Below, piece after piece: positions 1 through 9,428 of a DNA stretch of 64,000 nt. The notes under the pieces were generated by a model. It was not told where the DNA came from, made no database searches, and worked only from the letters and a program-made list of their open reading frames with translations. This DNA comes from Staphylococcus xylosus NJ (lineage in GTDB: Bacteria; Bacillota; Bacilli; Staphylococcales; Staphylococcaceae). Where the stretch lies: positions 218,060-282,059 of the forward strand of contig NZ_ANMR01000006.1 in NCBI RefSeq assembly GCF_000338275.1. The letters run 5' to 3'. The translations under genes were made by a program, and so were the position numbers. Position 1 is the first letter of the stretch. Every line of letters starts with the position of its first letter.

Positions 1-39
1 AAGTTCGAAGCGTTCTACTAAACTTTTTGTAGTTAACAT
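1..39 (-). CDS. hprK: HPr kinase/phosphorylase, N-terminal 13 codons only
   Basis: Only the first 13 codons lie in the window. They read MLTTKSLVERFEL, which resembles the start of staphylococcal HprK (MLTTEKLVE...), and hprK follows uvrA in staphylococci. A GAGGTG ribosome binding site lies just upstream (44-50 on the plus strand, read in reverse). HprK phosphorylates and dephosphorylates HPr on Ser46 in carbon catabolite control. The identification rests on a very short peptide plus gene order, so it is tentative. Confidence 0.6.
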   Translation of the reverse strand, partial: MLTTKSLVERFEL

Positions 40-229
40 TGGTTCACCTCTATCAATATTTCTTCGACTTTTATAGTATAGTTATTATCATATCAAAAAG
101 AATTGATAATCCATATTAAAAAGTGTAGAAGATTAATAATTAATTAATCTCTTTAATAACATCACTGCCTAATTATAAACGATATTTTCAATTTATAGTT
201 CATTCATCCAACAATTATGTATTTTTTAA

Positions 230-286
230 AGTAAAACAAAAAGAAAGACTCCTTATAAGTAACATTGTGTTATTTATAGGGAGTCT
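230..286 (-). terminator. Intrinsic terminator after uvrA
   Basis: Bases 246-264 pair with 268-286 to give a 19-bp stem with two G-T wobbles and a 3-nt loop. On the minus strand it is followed by a T-rich run (reverse complement of 230-245). It lies about 50 nt past the uvrA stop, so it ends the uvrBA transcript before hprK. Confidence 0.85.
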
Positions 287-336
287 ATTTTTATATTGTT
301 TAATAAAGTTCGTTAGTCTATGGTGAATCGTGATTT

Positions 337-3171
337 TTATTTAACTGTATCGCGTGCTAATACCGGCTTTAAATATCGACCTGTATAACTTTCTTCAACT
401 TCTGTAATTGCTTCAGGCGTACCAGTAGCAACAAGTGTGCCACCACCATCGCCGCCTTCAGGTCCTAAGTCTATGATATGGTCGGCCATTTTAATCACAT
501 CTAGATTATGTTCGATAATAACTACAGTGTCACCGTTTTCTACAAGTGTATTTAACACTTTTAACAAACGACTAATATCGTCAACATGTAAACCAGTAGT
601 AGGCTCATCCAATATATAAATTGATCGACCTGTAGATCGTTTATGCAATTCTGAAGCAAGTTTTACACGTTGCGCTTCGCCACCGGATAAAGTAGTAGCA
701 GGCTGACCTAAAGTTACATAACCTAAACCAACATCTACTAGCGTTTTCAATTTACGATGAATTTTAGGTACGTTTTCAAAGAACGTCGTAGCTTCTTCAG
801 CCGTCATCGCTAATATATCAGCAATATTTTTTCCTTTATAGGTCACTTCTAATGTTTCGCGGTTATATCTAGTACCACCACAAACTTCACAAGGTACATA
901 CACATCAGGTAAGAAATGCATCTCTATTTTTATAATTCCGTCACCCTTACACGCTTCACAACGGCCGCCTTTAACGTTGAAACTGAAACGACCTTTCGTA
1001 TAACCTCTAACTTTCGCTTCATTGGTCTGCGCAAAGATGTCTCGTATATTATCAAAAACCCCTGTATACGTAGCTGGATTAGATCTTGGTGTTCGACCAA
1101 TTGGAGATTGATCAATATCAATAATACGATCTAATTGGTCTATACCTTGAATTTCATCGTAATCACCAGGCTTTATTTTAGATTTATTAATATGTTTTGC
1201 TAATGATTTGTAAAGTACTTCATTCACTAACGTACTTTTACCAGAACCAGAAACACCTGTGACAACAGTCATTGTTGAAAGTGGGAAATCAACATCTATG
1301 TCTTTCAAATTGTTACTTCTCGCACCTTTTACGCTAATTTTGCGATCTGTAATCTGCCTACGTGACTCTGGTACTTCAATACGTTTTTGACCACTTAAAT
1401 ATTGGCCCGTTAATGATTTCTTATTATTCATTACCTGTTTCGGTGTACCACTTGCAACGATTTCGCCACCATGTTCACCGGCTCCTGGACCAACATCAAC
1501 TAAAAAGTCTGCTGCTCGCATTGTATCGTCATCATGTTCAACAACGATTAAGGTATTACCTAAATCACGCATTTCTTTTAACGTATTAATTAATCGATCG
1601 TTATCTCGTTGATGCAAACCAATAGAAGGCTCATCTAAGACATAAAGTACTCCTGAAAGTCTTGAACCAATCTGGGTTGCAAGGCGAATACGTTGTGCCT
1701 CTCCACCAGATAATGAACCAGAGGCACGATTTAATGTTAAATATTCTAGTCCAACATTATATAAGAATTCTAATCTTGAATTGATTTCTTTTAAGATTTG
1801 GTTAGCAATTTTTCTATCTTGTTCAGATAACTCTATATGTTCATAACTATGCAACGCTTCTTTAATGGATTGTTCAACGACATCGCCAATATTTTTTCCT
1901 GCAATGTAAACAGATAGTGCTTCGCGACTTAAACGTTTACCATGACAAGTTTCACATGGCAATTCAGTCATGTATTTACTCATCATTTCTCTTACCAATT
2001 CAGATGGAGAATCATGATATCTTCTATTTATATTATTGATTACACCTTCAAACTCCATTGTACGTTTGCGTGTTTGTCCATTACGCTGTGTAAATGTAAA
2101 TTCAATCTCTTTGCCATTTGAACCATATAAGATGATATCTTTTTGCCGATCTGTAAGCTTTTTAAAAGGTTTATCCATATTTATTTTAAATACTTCACAA
2201 ACACGATTTAATAATGTTGGATAATAATCAGAACTAGATGATTCCCAAGCAACAATAGCGCCTTCATTTAACGTTTTATTAGCATCAGGAACCACTAAAT
2301 CTAAATCAACTGTAAGTTTTTGACCTAAGCCGTCACAGGTCGGGCAAGCACCAAATGGACTGTTAAAACTAAACATGCGTGGTTCTAACTCTCCAATTGA
2401 GAAACCACAAATTGGACAAGCATGATTTTCAGAGAATTTTAATTCTTCGCCATCAATGATATCAACAATTAGGCTACCTTCAGAAAGTTGCAATGCTGTT
2501 TCGATAGAGTCTGCCAAACGTGATTCAATACCCTCTTTAACAACTAAACGGTCGATGACTACTTCGATAGTGTGGTTTTTATTTTTATCTAATGCAGGTA
2601 CTTCATTTACATCAGTTATTTCACCATCTACTCTTAAGCGCACATAACCTTTTTTACTAATATCATCTATTAACTTCTCTTGGGCGCCTTTTCTATGTGT
2701 AATTACTGGCGCGAGGATTTGAATCTTAGTACGTTCCTCTAACTTCATGACTTGATCAACCATTTGTTGTACTGTTTGCGACTCTATTTCAATGCCATGA
2801 TTAGGGCAAAATGGTTTCCCTATACGTGCATAGAGCAATCTAATATAATCGTAAATTTCAGTTACAGTCGCAACAGTAGATCTTGGATTTTTGCTCGTTG
2901 TTTTTTGATCTATTGAAATAGCTGGAGATAAGCCTTCTATCGTGTCTACATCTGGCTTATCCATTTGACCTAAAAATTGTCTCGCATATGCACTTAATGA
3001 TTCCACATATCTACGCTGTCCTTCAGCATATATTGTATCAAATGCTAAAGATGATTTACCTGAACCTGAAAGTCCAGTCATAACTATAAGTTTATCTTTA
3101 GGTATTTCTATATCAACATCTTTTAAATTATGGGCACGTGCCCCTTTTACTACAATGGATGGTTGCTTCAT
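337..3171 (-). CDS. uvrA: Excinuclease ABC subunit A
   Basis: UvrA is the damage-sensing ATPase of nucleotide excision repair; it dimerises and loads UvrB. The 944-residue protein has the full family layout. The first Walker A (GLSGSGKS) is at residues 33-40, a CPIC...CPTC zinc module lies near 255-285, and the first signature [12 protein letters not shown] with [12 protein letters not shown] lies near 490-520. The second half has GVSGSGKST, a CEACKGDG...CEVC zinc module, [12 protein letters not shown] and [13 protein letters not shown] start at ATG 3171: AGAAGG is 9 nt upstream, whereas the GTG at 3180 abuts it directly. The uvrB stop lies only 5 nt before this ATG, so the two genes form one operon. 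Confidence 0.97.
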   Translation of the reverse strand: MKQPSIVVKGARAHNLKDVDIEIPKDKLIVMTGLSGSGKSSLAFDTIYAEGQRRYVESLSAYARQFLGQMDKPDVDTIEGLSPAISIDQKTTSKNPRSTVATVTEIYDYIRLLYARIGKPFCPNHGIEIESQTVQQMVDQVMKLEERTKIQILAPVITHRKGAQEKLIDDISKKGYVRLRVDGEITDVNEVPALDKNKNHTIEVVIDRLVVKEGIESRLADSIETALQLSEGSLIVDIIDGEELKFSENHACPICGFSIGELEPRMFSFNSPFGACPTCDGLGQKLTVDLDLVVPDANKTLNEGAIVAWESSSSDYYPTLLNRVCEVFKINMDKPFKKLTDRQKDIILYGSNGKEIEFTFTQRNGQTRKRTMEFEGVINNINRRYHDSPSELVREMMSKYMTELPCETCHGKRLSREALSVYIAGKNIGDVVEQSIKEALHSYEHIELSEQDRKIANQILKEINSRLEFLYNVGLEYLTLNRASGSLSGGEAQRIRLATQIGSRLSGVLYVLDEPSIGLHQRDNDRLINTLKEMRDLGNTLIVVEHDDDTMRAADFLVDVGPGAGEHGGEIVASGTPKQVMNNKKSLTGQYLSGQKRIEVPESRRQITDRKISVKGARSNNLKDIDVDFPLSTMTVVTGVSGSGKSTLVNEVLYKSLAKHINKSKIKPGDYDEIQGIDQLDRIIDIDQSPIGRTPRSNPATYTGVFDNIRDIFAQTNEAKVRGYTKGRFSFNVKGGRCEACKGDGIIKIEMHFLPDVYVPCEVCGGTRYNRETLEVTYKGKNIADILAMTAEEATTFFENVPKIHRKLKTLVDVGLGYVTLGQPATTLSGGEAQRVKLASELHKRSTGRSIYILDEPTTGLHVDDISRLLKVLNTLVENGDTVVIIEHNLDVIKMADHIIDLGPEGGDGGGTLVATGTPEAITEVEESYTGRYLKPVLARDTVK

Positions 3172-3176
3172 TTGTG

Positions 3177-5159
3177 TCACCCTTCTGCTTTTAATTCAAA
3201 TAACATATCCCTAAGCTCTGTAGCTTTTTCGAAATCTAAATCTTTCGCCGCTTTCTTCATTTCTTTTTCTATATTTGCAATTGTCTTTTCGCGCTCTTTT
3301 TTCGTCATTTTCTTAGGAACTTCCGTTTGTTGTTGATCATTAGTTTCATCGTTATCAACAGTAGCACTAATCACATCATGTATTTTCTTATTAATAGTCA
3401 TAGGGGTAATGTTATATTTTTCATTATATGCTTCTTGGATTGTACGACGTCTTTCCGTTTCGTCCAACGCATAACGCATAGAATCAGTAATCTTATCCCC
3501 ATACATAATAACTTCACCACGATTATTACGTGCAGCACGTCCAATCGTTTGAACAAGTGATCTTTGTGAACGCAAGAACCCTTCTTTATCTGCATCTAAT
3601 ATCACTACGAGAGATACTTCTGGTATATCAATACCCTCTCTTAATAAATTAATTCCGACTATGACATCATATGTGCCCATTCTCAAGTCGCGAATAATCT
3701 CAATTCGTTCTAGTGTTTTAATTTCTGAGTGTAAATAATTTACTTTTACTCCCGCTTCTTTCAAATAAGTAGTTAAATCTTCGCTCATTTTTTTAGTTAA
3801 AGTAGTTACTAGTACTCGTTCATTTCGATCAATGCGGTCTTGAATTTCTCCAATTAAATCATCAATTTGATTTTCAGTTGGTCGAACTTCAATCTTAGGA
3901 TCCAATAAACCTGTCGGTCGGATAATTTGTTGTACCATCTCATCTGTATGTTCTAATTCGAATGGACCTGGTGTAGCAGATACATAAACTAATTGTTTAG
4001 TCTTTTCTTCAAATTCTTCAAATTTTAGTGGTCTATTATCTAAAGCGCTTGGCAAACGGAAACCATGATCTACTAATACTTGTTTACGAGCACGATCACC
4101 ATTATACATCCCTCTAATTTGCGGTAATGTAACATGTGATTCATCAATCATCACTAACCAATCATCACCAAAATAATCTAGAAGCGTATAAGGTGTTGAA
4201 CCTGTTGGTCGTAAAGTTAGATGAACGGAATAGTTTTCTATACCTGAACAAAAGCCCATTTCTCGCATCATCTCTAAGTCATAGTTTGTACGTTGTTCTA
4301 AACGTTGTGCTTCTAGCAATTTGTTTTCTGAACGTAATTCAGTCAAACGTGCTTCTAATTCATTTTCAATTCTTTGGATTGCTAATTTCATTTTTTCTTC
4401 ACGCGTTACGAAGTGTGAGGCTGGGAATATCGCAAAATGATCTCGTTCTCTTAATACTTCTCCTGTCAAGTAGTTAACTTCACGAATACGGTCTATTTCA
4501 TCACCAAAGAATTCTACTCTTATGCACATTTCTTCTCTTGAGGCTGGAAAGATTTCTACTACATCACCTCTAACGCGAAACGTACCACGTCTAAAATCAA
4601 TATCATTTCTTGTATATTGCACGTCAACCAATTTTTTCAGTAATTCACTTCTGTCCATTTGCATGCCAACACGAACACTTACGACTAAATCACGATATTC
4701 TTCTGGATTACCCAAGCCATATATACAGCTGACACTAGCTATGATAATAACATCATCTCTTTCAAATAATGCGCTAGTTGCTGAATGTCGTAATTGATCT
4801 ATTTCATCATTAATAGAAGCATCTTTTTCTATAAAAGTATCAGTCGATGGCACATAAGCTTCTGGTTGATAATAATCATAATAGCTGACAAAATATTCCA
4901 CTCTATTTTCAGGGAAAAACTCTTTAAATTCGCTATATAACTGTCCTGCTAGTGTTTTATTATGTGCGATAATCAACGTAGGTTTACCCACTTGTTTAAT
5001 AACGTTACTCATTGTAAAAGTTTTACCGGTTCCTGTAGCCCCAAGTAACGTTTGATGTCTTTTTCCTTCATTGACACCATTGACAATTTTTTTAATGGCT
5101 TCTGGTTGATCGCCTTGAGGCTCAAAATCAGAATGCAGTTTAAACGGATAATGTTCCAT
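3177..5159 (-). CDS. uvrB: Excinuclease ABC subunit B
   Basis: UvrB is the helicase-like subunit that verifies damage and recruits UvrC. The protein has 660 residues, normal for the family. Walker A GATGTGKT is at residues 40-47. The damage-probing beta-hairpin region ([17 protein letters not shown]) begins near residue 92, and the IDESH helicase motif lies near 340. The QTIGRAARN motif VI comes later, and a C-terminal UVR domain (about 620-655, [11 protein letters not shown]) is the UvrC/UvrA contact. It is first in the uvrB-uvrA operon, behind a LexA-type box and a likely sigma-A promoter about 150 nt upstream, which matches SOS control of uvrBA in Firmicutes. Confidence 0.97.
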   Translation of the reverse strand: MEHYPFKLHSDFEPQGDQPEAIKKIVNGVNEGKRHQTLLGATGTGKTFTMSNVIKQVGKPTLIIAHNKTLAGQLYSEFKEFFPENRVEYFVSYYDYYQPEAYVPSTDTFIEKDASINDEIDQLRHSATSALFERDDVIIIASVSCIYGLGNPEEYRDLVVSVRVGMQMDRSELLKKLVDVQYTRNDIDFRRGTFRVRGDVVEIFPASREEMCIRVEFFGDEIDRIREVNYLTGEVLRERDHFAIFPASHFVTREEKMKLAIQRIENELEARLTELRSENKLLEAQRLEQRTNYDLEMMREMGFCSGIENYSVHLTLRPTGSTPYTLLDYFGDDWLVMIDESHVTLPQIRGMYNGDRARKQVLVDHGFRLPSALDNRPLKFEEFEEKTKQLVYVSATPGPFELEHTDEMVQQIIRPTGLLDPKIEVRPTENQIDDLIGEIQDRIDRNERVLVTTLTKKMSEDLTTYLKEAGVKVNYLHSEIKTLERIEIIRDLRMGTYDVIVGINLLREGIDIPEVSLVVILDADKEGFLRSQRSLVQTIGRAARNNRGEVIMYGDKITDSMRYALDETERRRTIQEAYNEKYNITPMTINKKIHDVISATVDNDETNDQQQTEVPKKMTKKEREKTIANIEKEMKKAAKDLDFEKATELRDMLFELKAEG

Positions 5160-5281
5160 ATTATAACCCCTACTTCCTATATCATTTCTAACGCTTAGAA
5201 CCTATTTTAAATCTTTTTATTAGGCTATATACATTGTTTTTTGGCGTAATATTTTTCCGAAGGTGCTTATACTCGTTACAT

Positions 5282-5322
5282 ATTTTAACAGATTAACAAA
5301 CACAAAAGCAAACATTTGTTCG
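5282..5322 (-). promoter_or_regulatory. LexA (SOS) box overlapping the uvrBA promoter
   Basis: On the minus strand 5322-5309 reads CGAACAAATGTTTG, one base off the staphylococcal SOS palindrome CGAACAAATGTTCG. A candidate -35 TTGCTT (5311-5306) overlaps the box. With an 18-bp spacer the -10 is TAAAAT (5287-5282), preceded by TG. A repressor bound here would block RNA polymerase. The box is seen directly; LexA control is inferred from the known uvrBA regulon. Confidence 0.85.
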
Positions 5323-5340
5323 TTTTAATTAATCTTGTTC

Positions 5341-5381
5341 TATATAAATAAAAAACAAACATAGTCACTCTACCATGTTTG
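5341..5381 (-). terminator. Intrinsic terminator after csbA
   Basis: CAAACAT (5356-5362) pairs with ATGTTTG (5375-5381). On the minus strand the stem is followed by TTTTTTATTT. It lies 100 nt past the csbA stop and upstream of the uvrBA promoter, so it separates the two units. Confidence 0.7.
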
Positions 5382-5480
5382 CATAAATTTGCATTATAAC
5401 CATGTTCTTAATTATCTCAAGTCATGTAATTATAAAGCGCTTATTAAATTATAGCAATTAGGTTGCTCAATACTTACTTT

Positions 5481-5711
5481 TCAATCGTCTTCTTTTTTGT
5501 GCAATTCTAATTGATCAATAATGAGATATCCTGCCAACATAGACACTACATCTATAAAAATAATCCACTCACTATGGAAGAATCCTTTTTGTACAGAGGC
5601 ACCTATAATAACTAATGTCAGGATTGTTCCTACCCATTTACTTCTCGTTAATACACTAAATAACACAACAAATATACAAGGAAAAAAGGCCGCAAGCGCA
5701 TACCAAATCAT
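5481..5711 (-). CDS. csbA: CsbA family small membrane protein
   Basis: This 76-residue protein is mostly hydrophobic, with about three membrane segments (residues 2-20, 27-45 and 48-66) and an acidic tail (KKEDD). It matches CsbA, a small membrane protein of unknown biochemical role first found as a general-stress (SigB) gene in Bacillus subtilis and found before uvrBA in both Bacillus and Staphylococcus. The start lies 5 nt past the stop of the HD-domain gene, whose last codons contain the GGGTGA ribosome binding site, so the two are translationally linked. I see no SigB promoter directly before it. Confidence 0.85.
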   Translation of the reverse strand: MIWYALAAFFPCIFVVLFSVLTRSKWVGTILTLVIIGASVQKGFFHSEWIIFIDVVSMLAGYLIIDQLELHKKEDD

Positions 5712-5716
5712 TCAAT

Positions 5717-6358
5717 TCACCCGTTCCTATTATTTAAAATAGCCATGGTTGTTTCTCGTAATTCAGATTTTGGAATGAACTTTTCCGTCAACATTTCAGG
5801 AATAATATTTTCTATAAAATCTTGAACTGAGCTAAGGTGATCAAATTGCATTATTGTCTCTAACGACATTTCATATATTTCAAAGAATAGTTGTTCCGGG
5901 TTACGTTTTTGAATTTCTCCAAATGTTTCATATAATAAATCTATTTTATCAGCTACTGAAAGTAATTGACCTTCTAACGAATCGTCCTTACCTTCTTGTA
6001 ATCTTTCTCTATAGATATCTTGATATGGTTCTGGAATCTCTTCATTTATAAAATGATCTACCATTTCCTCTTCTACTTGTGAGAATAATTTCTTTAATTC
6101 TCCGCTAGCATACTTTACAGGCGTTTTAATATCTCCTGTGAATATTTCCGCGAAATCATGGTTTAATGCCTTTTCATATAAGCTTTTCCAATCCACTTCA
6201 TTCCCATGATACTCTTCAACTGTACCTAAATATTGAGCAATTTTAGTCACCTTGAATGAGTGGGCAGCGACGTTATGCTCGAAATACTTAAATTTACCTG
6301 GCAATCTAATTAATTTTTCTAAATCAGATAAGCGTTTAAAATATTGATGTACTCCCAT
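5717..6358 (-). CDS. HD-domain phosphohydrolase, YfbR/5'-deoxynucleotidase-like
   Basis: The 213-residue protein has the HD metal-binding layout of the YfbR group. His-28 lies in KYFEHNVAAHSFKVT, the HD pair in ALNHDFAEIFTGDIKTP (near residues 67-80), and a late Asp in SVADKIDLLYE. YfbR removes the 5'-phosphate from deoxynucleoside monophosphates; that substrate is inferred from the family and not read from this sequence. The gene is first in a short unit with csbA. Its ATG at 6358 has a GGAGGCGATGTC ribosome binding stretch. No signal peptide or membrane segment is seen, so it is cytosolic. Confidence 0.75.
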   Translation of the reverse strand: MGVHQYFKRLSDLEKLIRLPGKFKYFEHNVAAHSFKVTKIAQYLGTVEEYHGNEVDWKSLYEKALNHDFAEIFTGDIKTPVKYASGELKKLFSQVEEEMVDHFINEEIPEPYQDIYRERLQEGKDDSLEGQLLSVADKIDLLYETFGEIQKRNPEQLFFEIYEMSLETIMQFDHLSSVQDFIENIIPEMLTEKFIPKSELRETTMAILNNRNG

Positions 6359-6497
6359 GACATCGCCTCCTAGTTTATTTAATGAATCATTATACTTGTT
6401 TTTATAATATCACTCAACAAATAAAATGTCTTACCAATATCCTTAAAAATAATTATTTATTTGTATTATAAACATACTACTTTAATTAATATAACGA

Positions 6498-6552
6498 GAG
6501 AGTGGAACAGCGAAATCATATTATTCTACAATGATTTCGTCGCCCCACTCCC
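6498..6552. repeat. Staphylococcal intergenic hairpin repeat (module A)
   Basis: GAGAGTGG (6498-6505) faces CCACTCCC (6545-6552), and GCGAAATCAT (6510-6519) faces ATGATTTCGT (6531-6540), giving one long two-part hairpin. The same design (GAGTGGGACAGAAATC ... GATTTCGT ... CCCACTCC) recurs at 22288 and in degenerate form at 63897. It lies in the 317-nt gap between the HD gene and the LysM-CHAP gene and may end the latter's transcript. The rest of the gap shows nothing I can name. Confidence 0.7.
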
Positions 6553-6675
6553 ATGAACATAGCTTTCAGTTTAGTTAGTCATTTCTTCTACGTTAATTTA
6601 CAATTTCACTTATTATCTTATAAAACAAGATATCAACATATTTGTTCTAAATCAAACTAAAAACTCTAGTATTAA

Positions 6676-7626
6676 TTAGTGAATATAATTGTATTGTCCT
6701 GTGTTGTGTACTGTTCTATAAGATTTTTGCCCTACTCCTTGCCAGTTCATTTCTGACACAAGAATTGATCCATCTGAATTTTTACGTTCCACTATACCTA
6801 CATGACCATAATTGCCAGCGTTACTTTGGAAAATAGCTCCAACTTCTGGCGTGTGATTTACTTGATAGCCATTTTGACGAGCTGCTGTAGCCCAATTATT
6901 CGCATTTCCCCATAAATTACCAACAGATTTTCCTAATTGTTGACGTCTATCGAAAGCGTAATATGTACACTGTCCCCATGTGTAATAGTTATTGCCATTT
7001 GAAGTTTGTTGTACTGGTCTATAGTGTTCTTTAGATTCCACATTACTATCAACATGCATTTGTTGATTGTTTTCAGCTACGTCATGTGCGTTAACATTTG
7101 GCCATGTTTGTGGTGCAATAGATGTCCCATTTGTTGATGTTGTAGTACGATTTGGCGTTGATTGTTCATTAATTACTTCATTGTAATTACCATTTGAGGT
7201 ATTGCTTTGCCCTTCGATTTGCTCGTTAAACATTTGTTGTATTTGATTGTTTAAATGTGCTGAACCTTTTTCAGAAACTGCGATAAGTTGACCAGGATAT
7301 ATCATTTCTCCTAAATTTGGGTTCAACTGATTAAGTTGTTCAACTGTCAGTTGATATGCATCTGCGATACTTTGAATTGAATCCCCAACTTTTACTTCTA
7401 CAATATCATTATCTGGAAGTACTAATCTTTCTCCTGCTTGAACATACTCTCTATCATTTATTTGATTTAAATTTTTAATTTCAGTAGTTGTTGTTGCAAA
7501 TGCTTGAGCTATATCTGTTAATTTAGCATTTTCCTTCACTGTATGGATTTGGTCTGCTGATGCTATACCATTTATACCAAAAAACATTGCTGCCGTTGTT
7601 ATAGAAAATGTTAAGCCTTTCTTCAT
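6676..7626 (-). CDS. Secreted LysM-CHAP peptidoglycan hydrolase
   Basis: This is a probable exported autolysin of the SsaA/Sle1 type, acting on cell-wall peptide cross-links. The 316 residues begin with a signal peptide (MKKGLTFSITTAAMFF...GIASA, cleaved before DQIHTVK). Two LysM repeats (about residues 25-68 and 72-115) bind glycan, and a linker rich in Asn, Thr and Gln follows. A C-terminal CHAP domain (about 210-316) has its catalytic Cys in WGQCTYYAF and His in GHVGIVER. I start at ATG 7626: the extended match AAAGGATGA is 8 nt upstream, whereas the ATG at 7638 touches AAAGG. A WalR-type box sits about 75 nt upstream, matching WalKR control of this enzyme class. Confidence 0.88.
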   Translation of the reverse strand: MKKGLTFSITTAAMFFGINGIASADQIHTVKENAKLTDIAQAFATTTTEIKNLNQINDREYVQAGERLVLPDNDIVEVKVGDSIQSIADAYQLTVEQLNQLNPNLGEMIYPGQLIAVSEKGSAHLNNQIQQMFNEQIEGQSNTSNGNYNEVINEQSTPNRTTTSTNGTSIAPQTWPNVNAHDVAENNQQMHVDSNVESKEHYRPVQQTSNGNNYYTWGQCTYYAFDRRQQLGKSVGNLWGNANNWATAARQNGYQVNHTPEVGAIFQSNAGNYGHVGIVERKNSDGSILVSEMNWQGVGQKSYRTVHNTGQYNYIH

Positions 7627-7667
7627 TACATATTTCATCCTTTGCTATCTTAATTTTAATCAAGAAT

Positions 7668-7716
7668 AATATAGCACATAACTCTTAGACATTTGTCTTT
7701 GTTATTATACTGTAAT
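7668..7716 (-). promoter_or_regulatory. WalR box and likely promoter of the LysM-CHAP gene
   Basis: Bases 7700-7716 read TGTTATTATACTGTAAT on the plus strand, a perfect fit to the WalR direct repeat TGTWAH-N5-TGTWAH. A -10-like TATATT (minus strand, 7673-7668) lies about 30 nt downstream with no good -35, as expected for an activated promoter, and leaves a leader of roughly 35 nt. A TATAAT can also be read inside the box itself, so the exact promoter is uncertain. Confidence 0.7.
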
Positions 7717-7980
7717 ACAACAGTCAACTTTCAATTTTAACGAACTCTTTTATATCATTTAAAATACGTCCAATCCTTTGATAAAACTAAATTTAATTAA
7801 AGATCATCATTCTGCGAATAACAGACTATGTAACATTAAAAAATGCATTTTACATTCAATGATTAATATTTTAAAATCATTTAAAATATATAACCTTGTA
7901 TTTATATTCTATCCAAAGTATAGTCCACCTCTTTATTCGTTGAAATTCACCTACCCATTATTTGCATTTAGTGTAAAACT
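7717..7980. other. Gene-free AT-rich stretch
   Basis: This sequence lies between the LysM-CHAP promoter and the prfB terminator. A 70-codon plus-strand open frame (7778-7990) has no ribosome binding site, no recognisable domain and runs into the prfB terminator stem. I see no gene or motif here. Confidence 0.5.
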
Positions 7981-8039
7981 TCAAAAATAAAGGGATGCGA
8001 TAGCGCTCAACATTTTAAAATTGATTACTATCTCATCCC
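7981..8039 (-). terminator. Intrinsic terminator after prfB
   Basis: GGGATGCGATAG (7992-8003) pairs with CTATCTCATCCC (8028-8039) with one mismatch. On the minus strand it is followed by TTTATTTTT. It lies 60 nt past the prfB stop. Confidence 0.85.
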
Positions 8040-8099
8040 CACATATATATCAAACTTTAGCTTGCTATTTTACATCATCTATTTTAGTATCATTCATAC

Positions 8100-9216
8100 T
8101 TATTTTTCACTATGGTCCATCTGGCTACGTAAATATGCTTCTATAAATGAATTAATATCTCCATCCATTACCGCATCGACTTTGCCAGTTTCAGCATTAG
8201 TACGATGATCTTTGACCATGGCATACGGGTGGAATACATAAGATCTGATTTGACTCCCCCATCCTATGTCTTTTTGTTCTCCTCTAATTTCTGCCATTTC
8301 CTGTTCTTGTTCTTCAATTTTTAATTGATATAACTTAGATTTCAAAGTCTTCATGGCAGCTTCTCTGTTTTTAATTTGAGAACGTTCATTTTGGTTATTT
8401 ACAACGATGCCAGTTGGATGGTGAGTGATTCGAATGGCTGATTCTGTTTTATTGATATGTTGACCACCTGCACCCGATGCTCTAAAAGTATCAATTGTAA
8501 TATCGTCTTGATTAACTTCAATTTCTATTTCGGTATTATTAAATTGTGGGATTACATCACATGATGCAAATGATGTATGTCTACGCCCAGAAGAATCAAA
8601 TGGAGAAATTCGAACAAGACGGTGCACTCCCTTTTCAGCTTTCAAATAGCCATAAGCATTATGACCTTTTACGATTATCGTTACACTTTTAACTCCAGCT
8701 TCGTCTCCTGGTAAATAGTCAGCAATTTCTACCTTAAAGCCTTTTTGCTCACAGTAACGCTGGTACATTCTCAATAACATGTTAGTCCAATCTTGTGACT
8801 CAGTACCACCTGCACCTGGATGCAACTCCATAATGGCATCGTTCGCATCATATGGACCATCTAACAATAATTGTAATTCGAAGTTGTCTAACTGACTTTC
8901 AAACGTATGAACTTCTTGCTCCAATTCTTGCTTCATTGTGTCATCGTTTTCTTCTAATAATAATGCTCTTGTCGTATCCATGTCTTCCAGAGTTGATTCA
9001 AGTGATCTATAAGCATTCACAATTGATTTTAAAGCATTGTTCTTATCAATTATCTCTTGCGCTTTATCTTGGTTATCCCAAAAAGTAGGATCTGTCATCA
9101 TCTCTTCGAATTCTTTAATATTAGTCTCTTTTTCTTCTAAGTCAAAGAGACCCCCTAAGTTGTTCTAATCTTTCTCTATAAGCATCAATATTTCGTTTAA
9201 TTTCTGATAATTCCAT
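8100..9216 (-). CDS. prfB: Peptide chain release factor 2, made by programmed +1 frameshift
   Basis: RF2 releases the finished peptide at UGA and UAA stops. The gene is in two frames. The first 24 codons run from ATG 9216 (MELSEIKRN...) to an in-frame TGA at 9144-9142. Reading then shifts +1 on CTT-TGA-C and continues DLEEKE...[10 protein letters not shown] to the stop at 8100, for a product of about 371 residues. The GGQ loop ([14 protein letters not shown]) that enters the peptidyl transferase centre is present; the stop-codon SPF-type motif reads [18 protein letters not shown] lies 8 nt before ATG 9216. Because RF2 reads UGA, shortage of RF2 favours the shift, giving autoregulation. The gene follows secA but behind its own terminator and promoter. 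Confidence 0.95.
9141..9156 (-). other. Programmed +1 frameshift site of prfB
   Basis: On the minus strand an internal Shine-Dalgarno AGGGGG (9156-9151) is followed, 3 nt later, by the slippery CTTTGAC (9147-9141) with the in-frame TGA. This is the canonical RF2 recoding signal: the Shine-Dalgarno pairs with 16S rRNA and pushes the P-site tRNA-Leu from CUU to UUU. Confidence 0.95.
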
Positions 9217-9288
9217 TTTGCATCTCTCCTATTATCATTTAAATGAAGTACTTACACAACATACTTATTTATTTTATCCAATATCACT

Positions 9289-9318
9289 ATTCTACAGAAC
9301 TCAGGGTTAACATTTCAA
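9289..9318 (-). promoter_or_regulatory. Candidate sigma-A promoter of prfB
   Basis: On the minus strand TTGAAA (9318-9313) and TAGAAT (9294-9289) are 18 bp apart. The site lies between the secA terminator and prfB and would give a leader of about 65 nt. Confidence 0.45.
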
Positions 9319-9360
9319 CTTTACCCATAATCTCCTCAATGTGACTTGTAATGTTATAAA

Positions 9361-9420
9361 ACAAAAATAAAACCGGAAGTTAATGATACGACTATCAATG
9401 CTCCCGGTTTAATTTATGAT
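9361..9420 (-). terminator. Intrinsic terminator after secA
   Basis: AAACCGG (9370-9376) pairs with CCGGTTT (9414-9420), with further inner pairing GATA/TATC. On the minus strand TTATTTTTG follows. It lies 8 nt past the secA stop and separates secA from prfB. Confidence 0.85.
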
Positions 9421-9428
9421 CACATGTG

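Noticed and set aside
4136..4477. 113-codon plus-strand frame inside uvrB
   Set aside because: Antisense shadow of a highly conserved gene, without a ribosome binding site.
7704..7709. TATAAT inside the WalR box as the -10 of the LysM-CHAP gene
   Set aside because: The best -35 candidates are 12 or 19 bp away, and an activator box over the -10 is unlikely; the TATATT at 7668-7673 fits activation better.
7778..7990. 70-codon plus-strand open frame between the LysM-CHAP gene and prfB
   Set aside because: No ribosome binding site, no recognisable domain, AT-rich composition, and it ends inside the prfB terminator.
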